Source of the DNA: Chitinophagaceae bacterium
GTDB taxonomy: Bacteria > Bacteroidota > Bacteroidia > Chitinophagales > Chitinophagaceae
Assembly (NCBI GenBank): GCA_016710935.1
Contig: JADJTY010000003.1
Coordinates: 1 to 64,000, forward strand
DNA length: 64,000 nt
Reading direction: 5' to 3'
Positions 25,061 to 34,959 of this stretch are shown here, piece by piece. The notes under the pieces are model-generated. The model had not been told where the DNA came from. It was given only the letters and a program-made list of their open reading frames with translations, and ran no database searches. The position numbers and the translations under genes were made by a program. Positions within the stretch are counted from its first letter, which is position 1, and each line of letters starts with the position of its first letter.

Positions 25061-27805
25061 ATGAGAAAAGTTACAAGCTATTTGGTTGCATTTTTATTAG
25101 CTAATATCATCACGATAGGAGCTTTTGCACAAAATGTAACTATTAACGGCAATGTTAGAAACAGCAGTACAAAAGAAGGATCCGGAGCTGTTTCTGTAAT
25201 AGTAAAAGGCGAAGAGAACGGTACTTTTACCGATGATAAAGGAAATTTCAGGCTAACTGTAAAGAAATTGCCTGTCACACTTCTAATTTCCTCAGTTGGA
25301 TATGAAATACAGGAAGTAACTGTTTCAAGTGCTACAGCCCTTACGCAGGTTGAATTTAAACCCAGCAGTGCATTAGGACAGGAAGTTGTAGTTGCAGCCA
25401 ACAGGGTTCCTCAAAAAATAATGGAATCACCGGTTTCAATTGAAAGGGTGAGTGCAGCCAATATCCGCAATTCCCCGGTAGCCAGTTACTATGATGTAGT
25501 AACCAGTTTAAAGGGTGTGGATGTTACCACTTCTTCTTTAACTTTTAAAACACCTACCACCCGTGGTTTTAACGGTAGTGGTAATACCCGTTTTAATCAG
25601 TTGGTTGATGGAATGGATAACCAGGCACCGGGACTGAATTTTTCTGTAGCATCCATCATCGGATTAAGCGAACTGGATGTTGATAATATGGAACTTTTAT
25701 CCGGAGCCTCCTCTGCATTGTATGGTGCCGGTGGTATGAATGGTACGTTGCTCATCAACAGCAAAAATCCATTTAAATACCAGGGTTTATCAGTATTGGT
25801 AAAAGAAGGATTAATGCATACCGGGGGTAACAGCCAACGTGCTGCTTCTCCTTATCATAACTGGACCATGAGATGGGCGAAAAAAGTTTCAAACAAATTT
25901 GCATTTAAAATTAATGCAGAGTTATTGCAGGCAAAAGACTGGCAGGGCCGTGATTACAGGAACTATGCACGTGCAGCTACAGGCGGTAATGTAAAAGCCG
26001 GTACCAGGGCGTCTGACCCGAATTTTGATGGTATTAATATCTATGGTGATGAAACCACTGCTGATATAAGAAGTGCTGTATTGAATACTATTGGTTCTAC
26101 TGCAGCGCCTTTCCTTAAAAACTTCATTGATACTTTAAATGGCGGAGCCGCTATCAATGTATCTCGTACAGGTTATACCGAAAAAGAAGTGACCAACCCC
26201 AATACAGTAAACTTTAAATTAGGGGCATCGCTGCATTATAAAATTACTCCACACACCGAAGCTACATTTGCAGCCTACTGGGGAACCGGTAATACGGTGT
26301 ACACAGGTAGCGAAAGGTATTCTTTGAAAGATTTTAAAATGGGGCAGTACAAACTGGAGTTCATTAACAGATACTGGTCGTTAAGGGCCTATACCACCCA
26401 GGAAAATGCGGGCGAGTCTTACAACACAACTGTTGCAACACGTTTATTTAACGAAAGCTGGAAACCCAGTGGTGTTGCAGGTGGATGGTATCAACAATAT
26501 TCTTTGGCTTATTTAGGAGCAAGGTTGGGTGGAGCAACAGATGCAGATGCGCATACCCTGGCACGTTCACAAGCTGATATCGGCCGCCCTGCTGCCGGTA
26601 GTGCCCAGTTTACCAAATCGTATGATTCTATTCGTAAAAAGCCCATTAAAACAGGGGGTGCATTGTTTTTGGATAAGTCAGATCTCTATAGCGTAGAAGG
26701 TACCTATAACCTGACTCATTTAACAGGCAAATGGGTTGACATGTTGATTGGCGGAAGTTACAAGCAATATGTGTTAAATTCAGAAGGTACTTTATTTGCC
26801 GATTCAACAGGCCCGGTTAAAATCTCTGAATACGGTGCTTACATGCAATTGAGCCGTAAAATTATGGACCGCGTGCATCTTACTGTGTCCGGCCGCTACG
26901 ATAAAAATGAGAATTTTAAAGGCAGGATAACACCAAGAGCAACAGCCTTGATCAAAATAAAGGAAAATAATAACTTCCGGGTATCTTATCAAACGGCTTA
27001 CCGTTTCCCATCTAACCAACAGCAATTTATTAACCTGGGTATTGGAAGTAACGTTTTCTTAATAGGAGGCAATCCAGGTTTCAGGGAGTACTATAATTTT
27101 GCCGCTAAACCCGTGTACGATTTTGATGCATTACGTGCAGGTTCCATTACCGCTTTTAACCCGACGAATTTAAAGCCAGAATCTTTATCTTCTTTTGAAG
27201 CAGGGTTTAAAGGACTGATGATGCAGAATAAGTTATTGGTGGATGTTTATGGTTATTACGGAACTTATAAAGATTTCCTGGGTAGAAAAGTTACGGTTCA
27301 GTCGGCTGGTGCTGCCATTGCTTTAAGCGATACATTAAACGGGAGAAGGCTCTCTATTCCTGTAAACTCAACTGATAAGGTTAAAACTTACGGTTTTGGT
27401 TTAAGCATAGATTACCGGTTACCATGGAATTTCACCATCGGAGCCAATGTGGCTTCAGACGTGTTGAAAAATGTACCTGCAAATTTTGTCGCTTATTTCA
27501 ATGCCCCTAAATACAAGGCTAATGTTAACCTGGGTAACTCAGGCTTTGGGCCAGGCAATCGTTTAGGATTTAATGTTGCTTACCGTTACCAGGGTGCTTT
27601 TGTGTACCAGGGCGATTTTGCAACAGGAAACTTACCGGTTGTGCACACCTTGGATGCACAGATTAGTTTAAAACTACCCAAAGCAAATAAGTCTGTAATT
27701 AAACTGGGTGCAACTAATTTACTGAATCAGTATTATTATAATGCTATCGGAAACTCACAGGTTGGTGGCTTATATTATATAAGTTTTGGATATAATATTT
27801 ATTAA
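25061..27805 (+). CDS. TonB-dependent receptor with carboxypeptidase-like N-domain
   Basis: A 914-residue outer-membrane receptor with signal peptide (1-23), a CarboxypepD_reg-like domain (about 26-110, ending LGQEVVVAANRVPQ), a plug domain with GFNGSGNTRFNQLVDGMD and MELLSGASSALYGAGGMNG, and a 22-strand barrel ending in an aromatic residue (FGYNIY). It lacks the SusC-type TGRV/DEV signature and has no SusD partner; instead a fasciclin lipoprotein follows 47 bases later. Imports an unknown nutrient or siderophore with TonB energy. Confidence 0.94.
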   Translation: MRKVTSYLVAFLLANIITIGAFAQNVTINGNVRNSSTKEGSGAVSVIVKGEENGTFTDDKGNFRLTVKKLPVTLLISSVGYEIQEVTVSSATALTQVEFKPSSALGQEVVVAANRVPQKIMESPVSIERVSAANIRNSPVASYYDVVTSLKGVDVTTSSLTFKTPTTRGFNGSGNTRFNQLVDGMDNQAPGLNFSVASIIGLSELDVDNMELLSGASSALYGAGGMNGTLLINSKNPFKYQGLSVLVKEGLMHTGGNSQRAASPYHNWTMRWAKKVSNKFAFKINAELLQAKDWQGRDYRNYARAATGGNVKAGTRASDPNFDGINIYGDETTADIRSAVLNTIGSTAAPFLKNFIDTLNGGAAINVSRTGYTEKEVTNPNTVNFKLGASLHYKITPHTEATFAAYWGTGNTVYTGSERYSLKDFKMGQYKLEFINRYWSLRAYTTQENAGESYNTTVATRLFNESWKPSGVAGGWYQQYSLAYLGARLGGATDADAHTLARSQADIGRPAAGSAQFTKSYDSIRKKPIKTGGALFLDKSDLYSVEGTYNLTHLTGKWVDMLIGGSYKQYVLNSEGTLFADSTGPVKISEYGAYMQLSRKIMDRVHLTVSGRYDKNENFKGRITPRATALIKIKENNNFRVSYQTAYRFPSNQQQFINLGIGSNVFLIGGNPGFREYYNFAAKPVYDFDALRAGSITAFNPTNLKPESLSSFEAGFKGLMMQNKLLVDVYGYYGTYKDFLGRKVTVQSAGAAIALSDTLNGRRLSIPVNSTDKVKTYGFGLSIDYRLPWNFTIGANVASDVLKNVPANFVAYFNAPKYKANVNLGNSGFGPGNRLGFNVAYRYQGAFVYQGDFATGNLPVVHTLDAQISLKLPKANKSVIKLGATNLLNQYYYNAIGNSQVGGLYYISFGYNIY

Positions 27806-27852
27806 TCGTTCAGTTTAAATGGTATCAAACAAAAACAAATAAAATTCTAATT

Positions 27853-29073
27853 ATGAAATATATAGCTAAAAAGATTAAGATTCATTTTTTGCTGGCCGTT
27901 GCAGCAATGATGTTTATTTTATCTGCCTGTAATAAAGATGTGGAGCAATTTGCAACACCGGTTGTTGTTGCGCCTGCCGGCCTTGCATTGGGTGAAACCA
28001 TTGCAACGATTGCTGATGATAGTTTATACTACAGGATGATCGTAAGGGGCGGTATGTTGGCAACAATAAACAACAAGTCGAATATATTTACCATGTTTGT
28101 TCCCAATAACGCGGCTATGCGGCAGTTTCTGGTAGCCATTGGTGCCCCTTCGGGCCAGCCTGATGCAGTTTATTCCGGATTTATTACTGCATTCGTACCT
28201 GCTACAACTGCGGCCAGTATTATTAGCTATAACATGATACCGCAAAAAATAACAACAGCAAGTGTACCCGGTACTTTCCCCAACTGGTTTTATCCAACAC
28301 ATTTAAACCCAACATCTGGTACACCAGGTTTTAATCCATTGGTAAGGTTATTAACTGTCCCCAGCACCCGTAATGGCAACTGGATAAACAATATTCCTTT
28401 GTTAGCAGTAAATTTAGCTGCTGCCAATGGTGTAATACATACTGCAGCTGCAATGCCGGCGCCTCCACAAAAGGTTTTGGCACAAAGGATTTTTGCAGAT
28501 GCAGATATGACTTACCTGGCTGCTGCCATCAATCGTGCTGACAGTGGAGTAACTCCTACAACATCAGCAAGTCTGGTATGGGTGTTGAGTAATTTTGGTC
28601 CAAATGTTACCGTGTTTGCACCAACTAATGCAGCATTCCAAAATTTAATATTCGGGTTAGTTTACCAACAGGTTTTTGCTGCAACAGGTAGTGTAGCCAT
28701 AGCTACAGCACAGGCAAATGGTGCAGTTGCCGCAGGCCCTGCCTTTTTAAGTACAAATAATGTTTCTACTCAAATGGTTAAGGGCATAGTCGTTTATCAC
28801 ATGTTGGGTAGCAGGGCTTTCCTGAATAACTTTCCAACCACTGCAACATCATACCCAACTTTGTTGAATGGAGGAATACCTTCACATCCGGGTGTTAGAC
28901 TTACCTGTACTTTTACAGGTCCGTTTGTAAGTGCGGCATCAGTTAAAGGTGCTGCCAATGCAACTGCCTCTAATATTGCCATTAATCCTACTCCAGAGCC
29001 AAATGGTACCAGCGATCAGTTTTTTGTGAATGGTGTTATTCATAAAATTGACCAGGTTTTATTACCTCAATAA
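27853..29073 (+). CDS. Fasciclin (FAS1) domain lipoprotein
   Basis: A 406-residue lipoprotein (Cys26 in ILSAC) with two FAS1 repeats: the first carries FTMFVPNNAAMRQFL (about 77-91), the second VTVFAPTNAAFQNLI (about 253-267); each ends in a VIH motif (NGVIHTAA and NGVIHKID). FAS1 domains mediate adhesion or ligand binding at the surface. It is downstream of a TonB receptor with a short gap and a shared terminator, so the pair is probably one operon, the lipoprotein acting as a surface partner in the position SusD takes elsewhere. Confidence 0.92.
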   Translation: MKYIAKKIKIHFLLAVAAMMFILSACNKDVEQFATPVVVAPAGLALGETIATIADDSLYYRMIVRGGMLATINNKSNIFTMFVPNNAAMRQFLVAIGAPSGQPDAVYSGFITAFVPATTAASIISYNMIPQKITTASVPGTFPNWFYPTHLNPTSGTPGFNPLVRLLTVPSTRNGNWINNIPLLAVNLAAANGVIHTAAAMPAPPQKVLAQRIFADADMTYLAAAINRADSGVTPTTSASLVWVLSNFGPNVTVFAPTNAAFQNLIFGLVYQQVFAATGSVAIATAQANGAVAAGPAFLSTNNVSTQMVKGIVVYHMLGSRAFLNNFPTTATSYPTLLNGGIPSHPGVRLTCTFTGPFVSAASVKGAANATASNIAINPTPEPNGTSDQFFVNGVIHKIDQVLLPQ

Positions 29074-29091
29074 AATTTGGTAATTAAATAA

Positions 29092-29121
29092 AAACGGGCT
29101 TCTGATTTCAGAAGCCCGTTT
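29092..29121 (+). terminator. Terminator of the receptor/fasciclin operon
   Basis: Perfect 13-bp stem (AAACGGGCTTCTG / CAGAAGCCCGTTT) with loop ATTT, 18 bases past the stop and followed by TGCTTTTTG. Confidence 0.85.
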
Positions 29122-29125
29122 GCTT

Positions 29126-29155
29126 TTTGACCCTGATATTAAATATGTATCTTTA
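29126..29155 (+). promoter_or_regulatory. Promoter of the aspartic protease gene
   Basis: TTTG (29126-29129), 18 bases, TATCTTTA (29148-29155), one mismatch to TAnnTTTG, 14 bases before the ATG. Confidence 0.55.
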
Positions 29156-29169
29156 GTAAAAATAATTTT

Positions 29170-29589
29170 ATGGGACTGGTATATGGAGAGATAACTTTAA
29201 TTAATGGAGAAGATTTAATACTTGCCAAAAGAAATATTATCGGGGAAGATGAAATAAAGCAAATGACTGTTAGCATGCTTGCTGATAGTGGTGCTTACAT
29301 GATGGCCATAAATGAAACTATACAGGAACAGTTACAACTACCGTTGAAAGAAAGAAGGAAAGCGCAAATGGCGAATGGCAGCGTGGAAGAATATGATGTA
29401 GTAGGACCAATAGAGGTTAAATTTAAAAACAGGAGATGCAGTATTGATGCAATGGTTTTGCCGGGCGATAATGAACCATTGCTTGGTGCCATACCAATGG
29501 AGGATATGGATATTCTAATTCACCCTTTGCGACAGGAACTAATTGTAAACCCCGAACACCCGTATTTTGCTCAAATGAAAATGAAATAG
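29170..29589 (+). CDS. Clan AA aspartic protease-like protein
   Basis: A 139-residue retropepsin-fold protein. The active-site triplet appears as MLADSGAYM (Asp39-Ser40-Gly41) in place of DTG, followed by a second hydrophobic-glycine block LLGAIPMEDMDILI (about 102-115), which is the usual layout of bacterial clan AA domains. No signal peptide, so cytoplasmic; such proteins act as dimers. Substrate unknown. It converges on ychF, stop codons two bases apart. Confidence 0.85.
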   Translation: MGLVYGEITLINGEDLILAKRNIIGEDEIKQMTVSMLADSGAYMMAINETIQEQLQLPLKERRKAQMANGSVEEYDVVGPIEVKFKNRRCSIDAMVLPGDNEPLLGAIPMEDMDILIHPLRQELIVNPEHPYFAQMKMK

Positions 29590-29591
29590 CC

Positions 29592-30689
29592 TTACACATT
29601 AAACCTGAAATGCATCACATCGCCATCCTGCACCAGGTATTCTTTTCCTTCAATGCGTAGCCTTCCGTTTTCTCTGCAGGCTGCTTCCGATTTGTATTTT
29701 AAAAAATCTTCGTATGCAATTACTTCGGCTTTAATAAAACCTTTTTCAAAATCGGTATGTATTACACTGGCGGCCTGTGGCGCTTTCCAGCCTTTCTCTA
29801 TCGTCCAGGCCCTTACTTCCTGTACACCTGCTGTGAAATAGGTTGACAGGTTGAGCAATTTATAAGTTGAGTGAATCAAACGATCAAGGGCGGGTTCTAC
29901 CATTTTATATTCTTCCATAAACATGGCCTTATCTTCCGGATTTTCAAATTCAGCGATCTGTGCTTCAATGGCATTGGTCATAACGATTACTTCATTGCCT
30001 TCGTTCTTAACGGCTTCAATTAAAGCGGCAGAATATTTATTGCCGGTATGCATACTGGCTTCATCTACATTGGCAACATATAATATATGCTTATCGGTAA
30101 GCAGGAACAGATCATCAATAGCAGATTTTTCTTCCTTGCTTAAACCCAGGCTGATAATATTCTTTCCTTCCTCAAGATGTTTTTTGCATTGTATCAGGGT
30201 CTCCAGTTCCACCTTCATCTTTGGATCGGTCTTGGCCATTTTTTCGGTACGCTGCATCTTCTTATCTACACTTTCCAGGTCTTTGAGTTGCAGCTCGGTT
30301 TCAATAATTTCCTTATCACTAACCGGGTTTATCGGGCCTTCGTCTCTTAAAATATTTTCATCTTCAAAGCAACGAACCACATGAATGATGGCATCCACCT
30401 CCCGTATATTGGCTAAAAATTTATTTCCTAACCCTTCGCCTTTGCTGGCACCACGTACCAGCCCGGCAATATCTACAATTTCAATCTGCGTAGGTACAGT
30501 TCTGTCTGGTATTACCAGTTCGGCCAGTTTATCCAAACGGGGGTCGGGTACATTAACCAGGCCTGTATTGGGTTCGATGGTACAAAAACGATAATTGCTT
30601 GCCTGTGCCTTGGCACTGTTGCTTACCGCATTAAATAAGGTTGATTTGCCTACGTTGGGTAAACCTACTATTCCTGCTTTTAAAGCCAT
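29592..30689 (-). CDS. ychF: Redox-regulated ATPase YchF/Obg-like
   Basis: YchF (OLA1) is a ribosome-associated P-loop ATPase of the Obg family. The 365 residues are normal. P-loop GLPNVGKSTLFNAVS (8-22), G3 DIAGLVRGASKGEGLGNKF, the adenine-selecting substitute for NKxD (YVANVDE) and a C-terminal TGS domain (SVIHTDFEKGFIKAEVIAY, then VQDGDVMHFRFNV) are present. Start agrees with the family N-terminus MALKAGIVG. Confidence 0.97.
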   Translation of the reverse strand: MALKAGIVGLPNVGKSTLFNAVSNSAKAQASNYRFCTIEPNTGLVNVPDPRLDKLAELVIPDRTVPTQIEIVDIAGLVRGASKGEGLGNKFLANIREVDAIIHVVRCFEDENILRDEGPINPVSDKEIIETELQLKDLESVDKKMQRTEKMAKTDPKMKVELETLIQCKKHLEEGKNIISLGLSKEEKSAIDDLFLLTDKHILYVANVDEASMHTGNKYSAALIEAVKNEGNEVIVMTNAIEAQIAEFENPEDKAMFMEEYKMVEPALDRLIHSTYKLLNLSTYFTAGVQEVRAWTIEKGWKAPQAASVIHTDFEKGFIKAEVIAYEDFLKYKSEAACRENGRLRIEGKEYLVQDGDVMHFRFNV

Positions 30690-30700
30690 TTTTTATTGTT

Positions 30701-30899
30701 GATTTTAGATTTGAGATTGCCGATTTTAGATTTCCTGTGGCTGGTTACAGCTTTTACAAATGCAAAGGCCTCATCAAATCGGACGCAAAGGTAAGGTTTA
30801 GCTTTAAATAATTAATTGGCATTTAAATACTATTTTCATATCTAATTGAACACCTGAACTTAAAAAAAATCTACATTCTGTAATCCTCAATCTAAAATC
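30701..30899. repeat. Inverted repeat pair in the ychF/permease promoter gap
   Basis: GATTTTAGATTTGAGATT (30701-30718) is inverted as AATCCTCAATCTAAAATC (30882-30899), one arm next to each divergent gene start. A further GATTTTAGATTT copy lies at 30722-30733. Common dispersed motif of Bacteroidota intergenic regions; a regulatory role is only possible. Confidence 0.5.
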
Positions 30900-30904
30900 A
30901 AATT

Positions 30905-32398
30905 ATGGCTTTAAGCAGAATCTGGTCGGCATTTATCATCATTGCTTTACTGGTAGCAGGTTATCATTTTATGTTTAATAACAGCCGGGATGATATTTTT
31001 GGCCGCATGGTTACGGGCACATCCAAGGATGATTATAAGTTCGTATCCATGTTAGACAGCAGTTCAACTGCTGCGCTTTCAAAAGAAATGAAAGACTTTG
31101 GCTATGTGCTGCAGAAAGAGGCTGATAAAGAAACAAAATTCATCCTTACAGACCGGGCTACAAACGACAGTGCCTTACTAATACAATCGAAATTTGCCGG
31201 TGCAAGGGTAGTAGGGCCGGATTATATAACCGGCAGAAAACAAAAACCCATGGATGGTGTGATTGCCACCTGTACCACTGCTGTAAACATCTGTATTGGT
31301 TTAATTGGCATCATGGCTTTGTTTATGGGTTTTATGAGTATTGCCGAAAGGGCCGGTGGTATTCGTTTTTTATCCAGGATCGTAGGGCCGTTTTTTTCAA
31401 AACTGTTTCCCGAAGTACCAAAAGGTCATCCTGCACACGGCCATATCATGATGAACTTCAGCGCCAATATGCTGGGGCTTGATAATGCAGCTACACCCTT
31501 TGGCATTAAAGCCATGGAAAGTTTGCAGGAACTTAATCCTAAAAAAGATACAGCCAGCAATGCACAGATCATGTTTCTGTGTTTACATGCAGCCGGTCTT
31601 GCTCTAATACCTACCTCAGTAATTGCTGTAAGAGCAGTTACCGTAGGCGTTAATGGTACCAAGGCTGCCAACCCAACCGATATCTTTATTCCCTGCCTGG
31701 TAGCAACCTTTGTGGCAACCATGGCAGCTTTACTGATCGTTTCCTTTAAACAAAAAATCAAACTGCTTCAACCCGTTATACTGGGTTGGATATTGGGTAT
31801 ATCGGCCATTATTGCTATGCTGGTATTTTTTATCAGCGGATTAAATACCGTTGGCGTAAATATTTTTAGTGAGCAGTTAAGTACGGGGATAATCCTGCTC
31901 ATTTTTTTTGTCATTGTTTTGGGTGGGTTGTACAAAAAAATAAATGTATTTGATGCTTTTATTGAAGGAGCCAAAGGAGGTTTTGAAGTAGCCGTAAAAA
32001 TTATTCCGTACCTGGTTGGTATGCTGGTGGCTATTTCGCTTTTACGCACCAGCGGAACTTTTGATGTGATCATTGATGGTATAAAAACCATGTTTGCTGC
32101 ATTGGGTGCCGATACACGTTTTGTAGATGGTTTACCTACTGCACTGATTAAACCCATGAGTGGCAGCGGTGCCAGGGGTATGATGGTAGATACCATGCGT
32201 ACGTTTGAACCCGATTCATTTGCGGGGCGGCTTGCCTGCGTTTTACAGGGCAGCAGCGATACCACTTTTTATGTGATTGCTGTTTATTTTGGCGCAGTAG
32301 CAGTTAAAAATACCCGCTACACCATTGGAGCGATGCTGCTGGCCGACCTGGTGGGCATTATTACCAGTATTGTGGTTTGTTATTTGTTTTTTGGATAG
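30905..32398 (+). CDS. Nucleoside recognition (Gate) domain protein, SpmA-SpmB-like fusion
   Basis: A 497-residue membrane protein. After an N-terminal helix and a soluble insert (about 30-110), two Gate domains follow: the SpmA-like half (MNFSANMLGLDNAATPFGIKA, with the key N-x-L-G-L-D-N-A) and the SpmB-like half (IPYLVGMLVAISLLR, then IKPMSGSGARGMMVDTM). Gate domains occur in nucleoside and ion transporters and in spore maturation proteins. Fusion of both halves is usual in Bacteroidota, where the role is unknown. Confidence 0.9.
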   Translation: MALSRIWSAFIIIALLVAGYHFMFNNSRDDIFGRMVTGTSKDDYKFVSMLDSSSTAALSKEMKDFGYVLQKEADKETKFILTDRATNDSALLIQSKFAGARVVGPDYITGRKQKPMDGVIATCTTAVNICIGLIGIMALFMGFMSIAERAGGIRFLSRIVGPFFSKLFPEVPKGHPAHGHIMMNFSANMLGLDNAATPFGIKAMESLQELNPKKDTASNAQIMFLCLHAAGLALIPTSVIAVRAVTVGVNGTKAANPTDIFIPCLVATFVATMAALLIVSFKQKIKLLQPVILGWILGISAIIAMLVFFISGLNTVGVNIFSEQLSTGIILLIFFVIVLGGLYKKINVFDAFIEGAKGGFEVAVKIIPYLVGMLVAISLLRTSGTFDVIIDGIKTMFAALGADTRFVDGLPTALIKPMSGSGARGMMVDTMRTFEPDSFAGRLACVLQGSSDTTFYVIAVYFGAVAVKNTRYTIGAMLLADLVGIITSIVVCYLFFG

Positions 32399-32414
32399 AA
32401 GAAATACAAAGTAT

Positions 32415-32446
32415 AAAAAAAGCTTTCCATGCGGAAAGCTTTTTTT
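32415..32446. terminator. Two-way terminator
   Basis: Perfect 14-bp stem (AAAAAAAGCTTTCC / GGAAAGCTTTTTTT) with loop ATGC, between two convergent genes; both strands end in a T-run, so it can serve both. Confidence 0.9.
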
Positions 32447-32466
32447 AATACTTAAATCTTTTTTAA

Positions 32467-33255
32467 TTACCTGTTGGTAAAGGAAGTTAATACCCTTGCA
32501 CGTGGCGTAGCCGTTATGTTTCCGGTACAATAAACCGTATAAACCCTGGCTGAAGTAGGGAAGAACCCATTAATACTTGCGAGCACAGTTGCAGGTGCAG
32601 AAACTTTTCTTAACTGCAACGTATCATTGATAAGAAATGTTGGCAGTTCAACCGTGGGCGTTGCGTTTTTATAAAGCTGCCCGCTAAAGATCACAGCATT
32701 CAGGCGTTTTGAAAATACTTCCAGTGTATCGGTACTGGGTATCATATTTACAAACCTGGCCCTGAAAAATCCTACGGGAGCATCGTTAACCAGTTCCTGG
32801 ATAGGTACCACATAAGGATTAAGCGGTGTAGGGTTTGGTGTGGGGTCAGTAATATAAAAGGTAGTATAGCTATTTATACCCAGGTCGTAATCCTTATTGC
32901 TAAGGGTATCGCCAACATTCGGTGTATTGTTTGTTCTGTACAATATCACTTTTATATTTATGGCTAAACCTGGCGCCACACCGGTATATGCCGGCGAAAG
33001 CGGAAAAGAACCGCCAAAACCTAAAGGAGCTGCATTTATCTTAACATTATTTACATATATATTTACAGATGGCCCTGCAGCCGGTGTAACCGTAGTAGGA
33101 CTTAACCCTGCATGTGTATTGATAAATTTTATGTAAGCTATGTTATTGGCATAACTGGTTGAAAGCGATGTTAAAGATTCATTCTTATTATAGCATGAAT
33201 TAATTACCAGCATACTTATTACAGCCGTTATGAGTATTTTAAATTTATTTGTCAT
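32467..33255 (-). CDS. DUF4397 domain lipoprotein
   Basis: A 262-residue lipoprotein with lipobox Cys21 (MLVINSC). The pattern AYIKFINTHAGLSP, VNIYVNNVKI, and later ARFVNMIPSTDTLEVFSKR with a repeated beta layout fits DUF4397, a surface beta-sandwich family. It is 18 bases downstream of the susD-like gene and thus the last gene of that operon, probably an accessory surface lipoprotein for the same nutrient. Confidence 0.85.
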   Translation of the reverse strand: MTNKFKILITAVISMLVINSCYNKNESLTSLSTSYANNIAYIKFINTHAGLSPTTVTPAAGPSVNIYVNNVKINAAPLGFGGSFPLSPAYTGVAPGLAINIKVILYRTNNTPNVGDTLSNKDYDLGINSYTTFYITDPTPNPTPLNPYVVPIQELVNDAPVGFFRARFVNMIPSTDTLEVFSKRLNAVIFSGQLYKNATPTVELPTFLINDTLQLRKVSAPATVLASINGFFPTSARVYTVYCTGNITATPRARVLTSFTNR

Positions 33256-33273
33256 TTTCTGTTTTTTTAGAGA

Positions 33274-34923
33274 TTAAGGTATTGCAAACCAGGTTTTGTA
33301 CGTATTATAATCTGTATTTAATGCGCCCAATCTTGTTAACTCAGGAATATTATACAGGTATTCTGAATTATACCTTGGTCTGCACCTGTAAACCAGGTTT
33401 CCGTTGTTGGTTGAAATCAGGTTTAAGCCAGATGGAGGAATGAAGTTGGCGTACACCTGGTTGCCGGATGCCGGGTCAATATCAGTGTAATGATACTTAC
33501 GCATATCTGTCCATGTTTGTTGCACACCCCAGCCATATAAGGCAATATACTTCTGCAACATAATTTGAGACAGTGTTAAACTTGTAGCCACACCAGGCAC
33601 AACAGCAGTTAAATAAGCAGTTTTATTAGCTGGTGTGATGGCAAATACTGTTGGAACATTTTGCGGATAGGTGGTGGTTATCATGTCAAAATTCAGGCTG
33701 ATACCATTGGCGTAAGCTGTAAGTGCCAGCGGTTTATCGCCTTTAATATAGGCAGCTTCGGCAATAATGAATTGTATTTCAGAAGCTGTCATCATTGGCC
33801 AGGGGCTGGTATTTTGATAGAGGTACCTGCTGCTGTCGGGAGAAGGTACTGCTGTAGAAGTTGGCAGTGTTGTGCCCCAAAAGTTTCTTGGATAATCACT
33901 GGCACCCACACCACTTGCCCCCAGCCAGGGTGTAAATCCCTTAAATGTACCATTCAGGTTTTCTCTAAGCATATAATATCTGCGTGGATCTGGTATACCG
34001 TTAAATGCCTGTGTATTATTGCCCGACATCAGGTCGGCAATATAAGCCGACTGCCTGATAGCACCTATATTACCCCGGAATGGTCCAAAATAATTGGTTA
34101 CAGCAGAGGTAAGTCCGCCTGTGACTTTTACTGATGCATTATCTGCATTGGTAGCTAATGAAAGGTTGGCATATTTAATAGCAGAATCTGCATAGCCTTT
34201 TGAGATAAAATTATTCTTACCACTAAGGTTGATAAAAGAACGGGCCAAAATTCCGTACACAAATTTTTTCCATTTGGTTACATCGCCGTTATAAAAAAAG
34301 GCATCGCCAATGGCCAGATTGGCCTGGCTTACTGCTCCATCTGTTCTGTTTAAATAACTTATAGCACGATGACAGACCACGCGGCAACTGTCATAAAATT
34401 CCTCCTGGGTATCGTACTTAAATTGAGTTAGACTGGTATTAAAAGCTTCTTTTAAAATCGCATCTCCATAGCAGTTAGTCAACTCCAGCCAACCCCATGC
34501 CCTGATTGCATTTCCAACGCCTACATAATCCCATTTTTGCTGCTCTGCTCCCCATTCAATAATGCGGTTTACATTACCGCCATGGCCATAATATACAGCC
34601 GCCCAAAGCCCGCCTGTATTATCGCTGGCCGTTCCAACCGGAAAACCCATCTGGCCATATAGTTCGCCGTTTGATTGAGTGCCCCAGTACTGTATGTACC
34701 GGCCAAGTAAAATACCATCGGCCTGTACACCATAGCCCGTGCCATTAGATGAAAAGAATGCGGTAAAGCCACCAATGACTCCTGGTAAAATTGTTTCAAT
34801 AGGTACTATAACCGGCGAGTTGGGATTTAAATAAGCATCGTCAACCTTTTTCGTACAGGACGTTGCTAACACGACACCCAGCATCCCAAGAAAAAATATC
34901 GGTTTTATTATTTTATTTTTCAT
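33274..34923 (-). CDS. SusD/RagB-like nutrient-binding lipoprotein (SusD-like 2 type)
   Basis: A 549-residue outer-membrane lipoprotein, Cys23 in the lipobox (LATSC). It shows SusD-like helical features: AWGWLELTNCYGDAILKEAF, YNGDVTKWKKFVYGILARSF and the C-terminal MLQKYIALYGWGVQQTWTDMRKY. This is the SusD-like_2 subfamily. It lies just after the SusC gene (36 bases to the corrected SusC stop) and forms the lid of the SusCD transporter. Substrate not evident; no glycosidase is adjacent, and some SusD-like_2 pairs import peptides. Confidence 0.95.
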   Translation of the reverse strand: MKNKIIKPIFFLGMLGVVLATSCTKKVDDAYLNPNSPVIVPIETILPGVIGGFTAFFSSNGTGYGVQADGILLGRYIQYWGTQSNGELYGQMGFPVGTASDNTGGLWAAVYYGHGGNVNRIIEWGAEQQKWDYVGVGNAIRAWGWLELTNCYGDAILKEAFNTSLTQFKYDTQEEFYDSCRVVCHRAISYLNRTDGAVSQANLAIGDAFFYNGDVTKWKKFVYGILARSFINLSGKNNFISKGYADSAIKYANLSLATNADNASVKVTGGLTSAVTNYFGPFRGNIGAIRQSAYIADLMSGNNTQAFNGIPDPRRYYMLRENLNGTFKGFTPWLGASGVGASDYPRNFWGTTLPTSTAVPSPDSSRYLYQNTSPWPMMTASEIQFIIAEAAYIKGDKPLALTAYANGISLNFDMITTTYPQNVPTVFAITPANKTAYLTAVVPGVATSLTLSQIMLQKYIALYGWGVQQTWTDMRKYHYTDIDPASGNQVYANFIPPSGLNLISTNNGNLVYRCRPRYNSEYLYNIPELTRLGALNTDYNTYKTWFAIP

Positions 34924-34959
34924 ACAAAAAAATTTAAAATTTACTGTTTTAATTGATCA

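Noticed and set aside
30385..30594. Antisense frames over ychF
   Set aside because: Mirror of the G-domain coding region; Ser/Leu rich as expected of an antisense reading.
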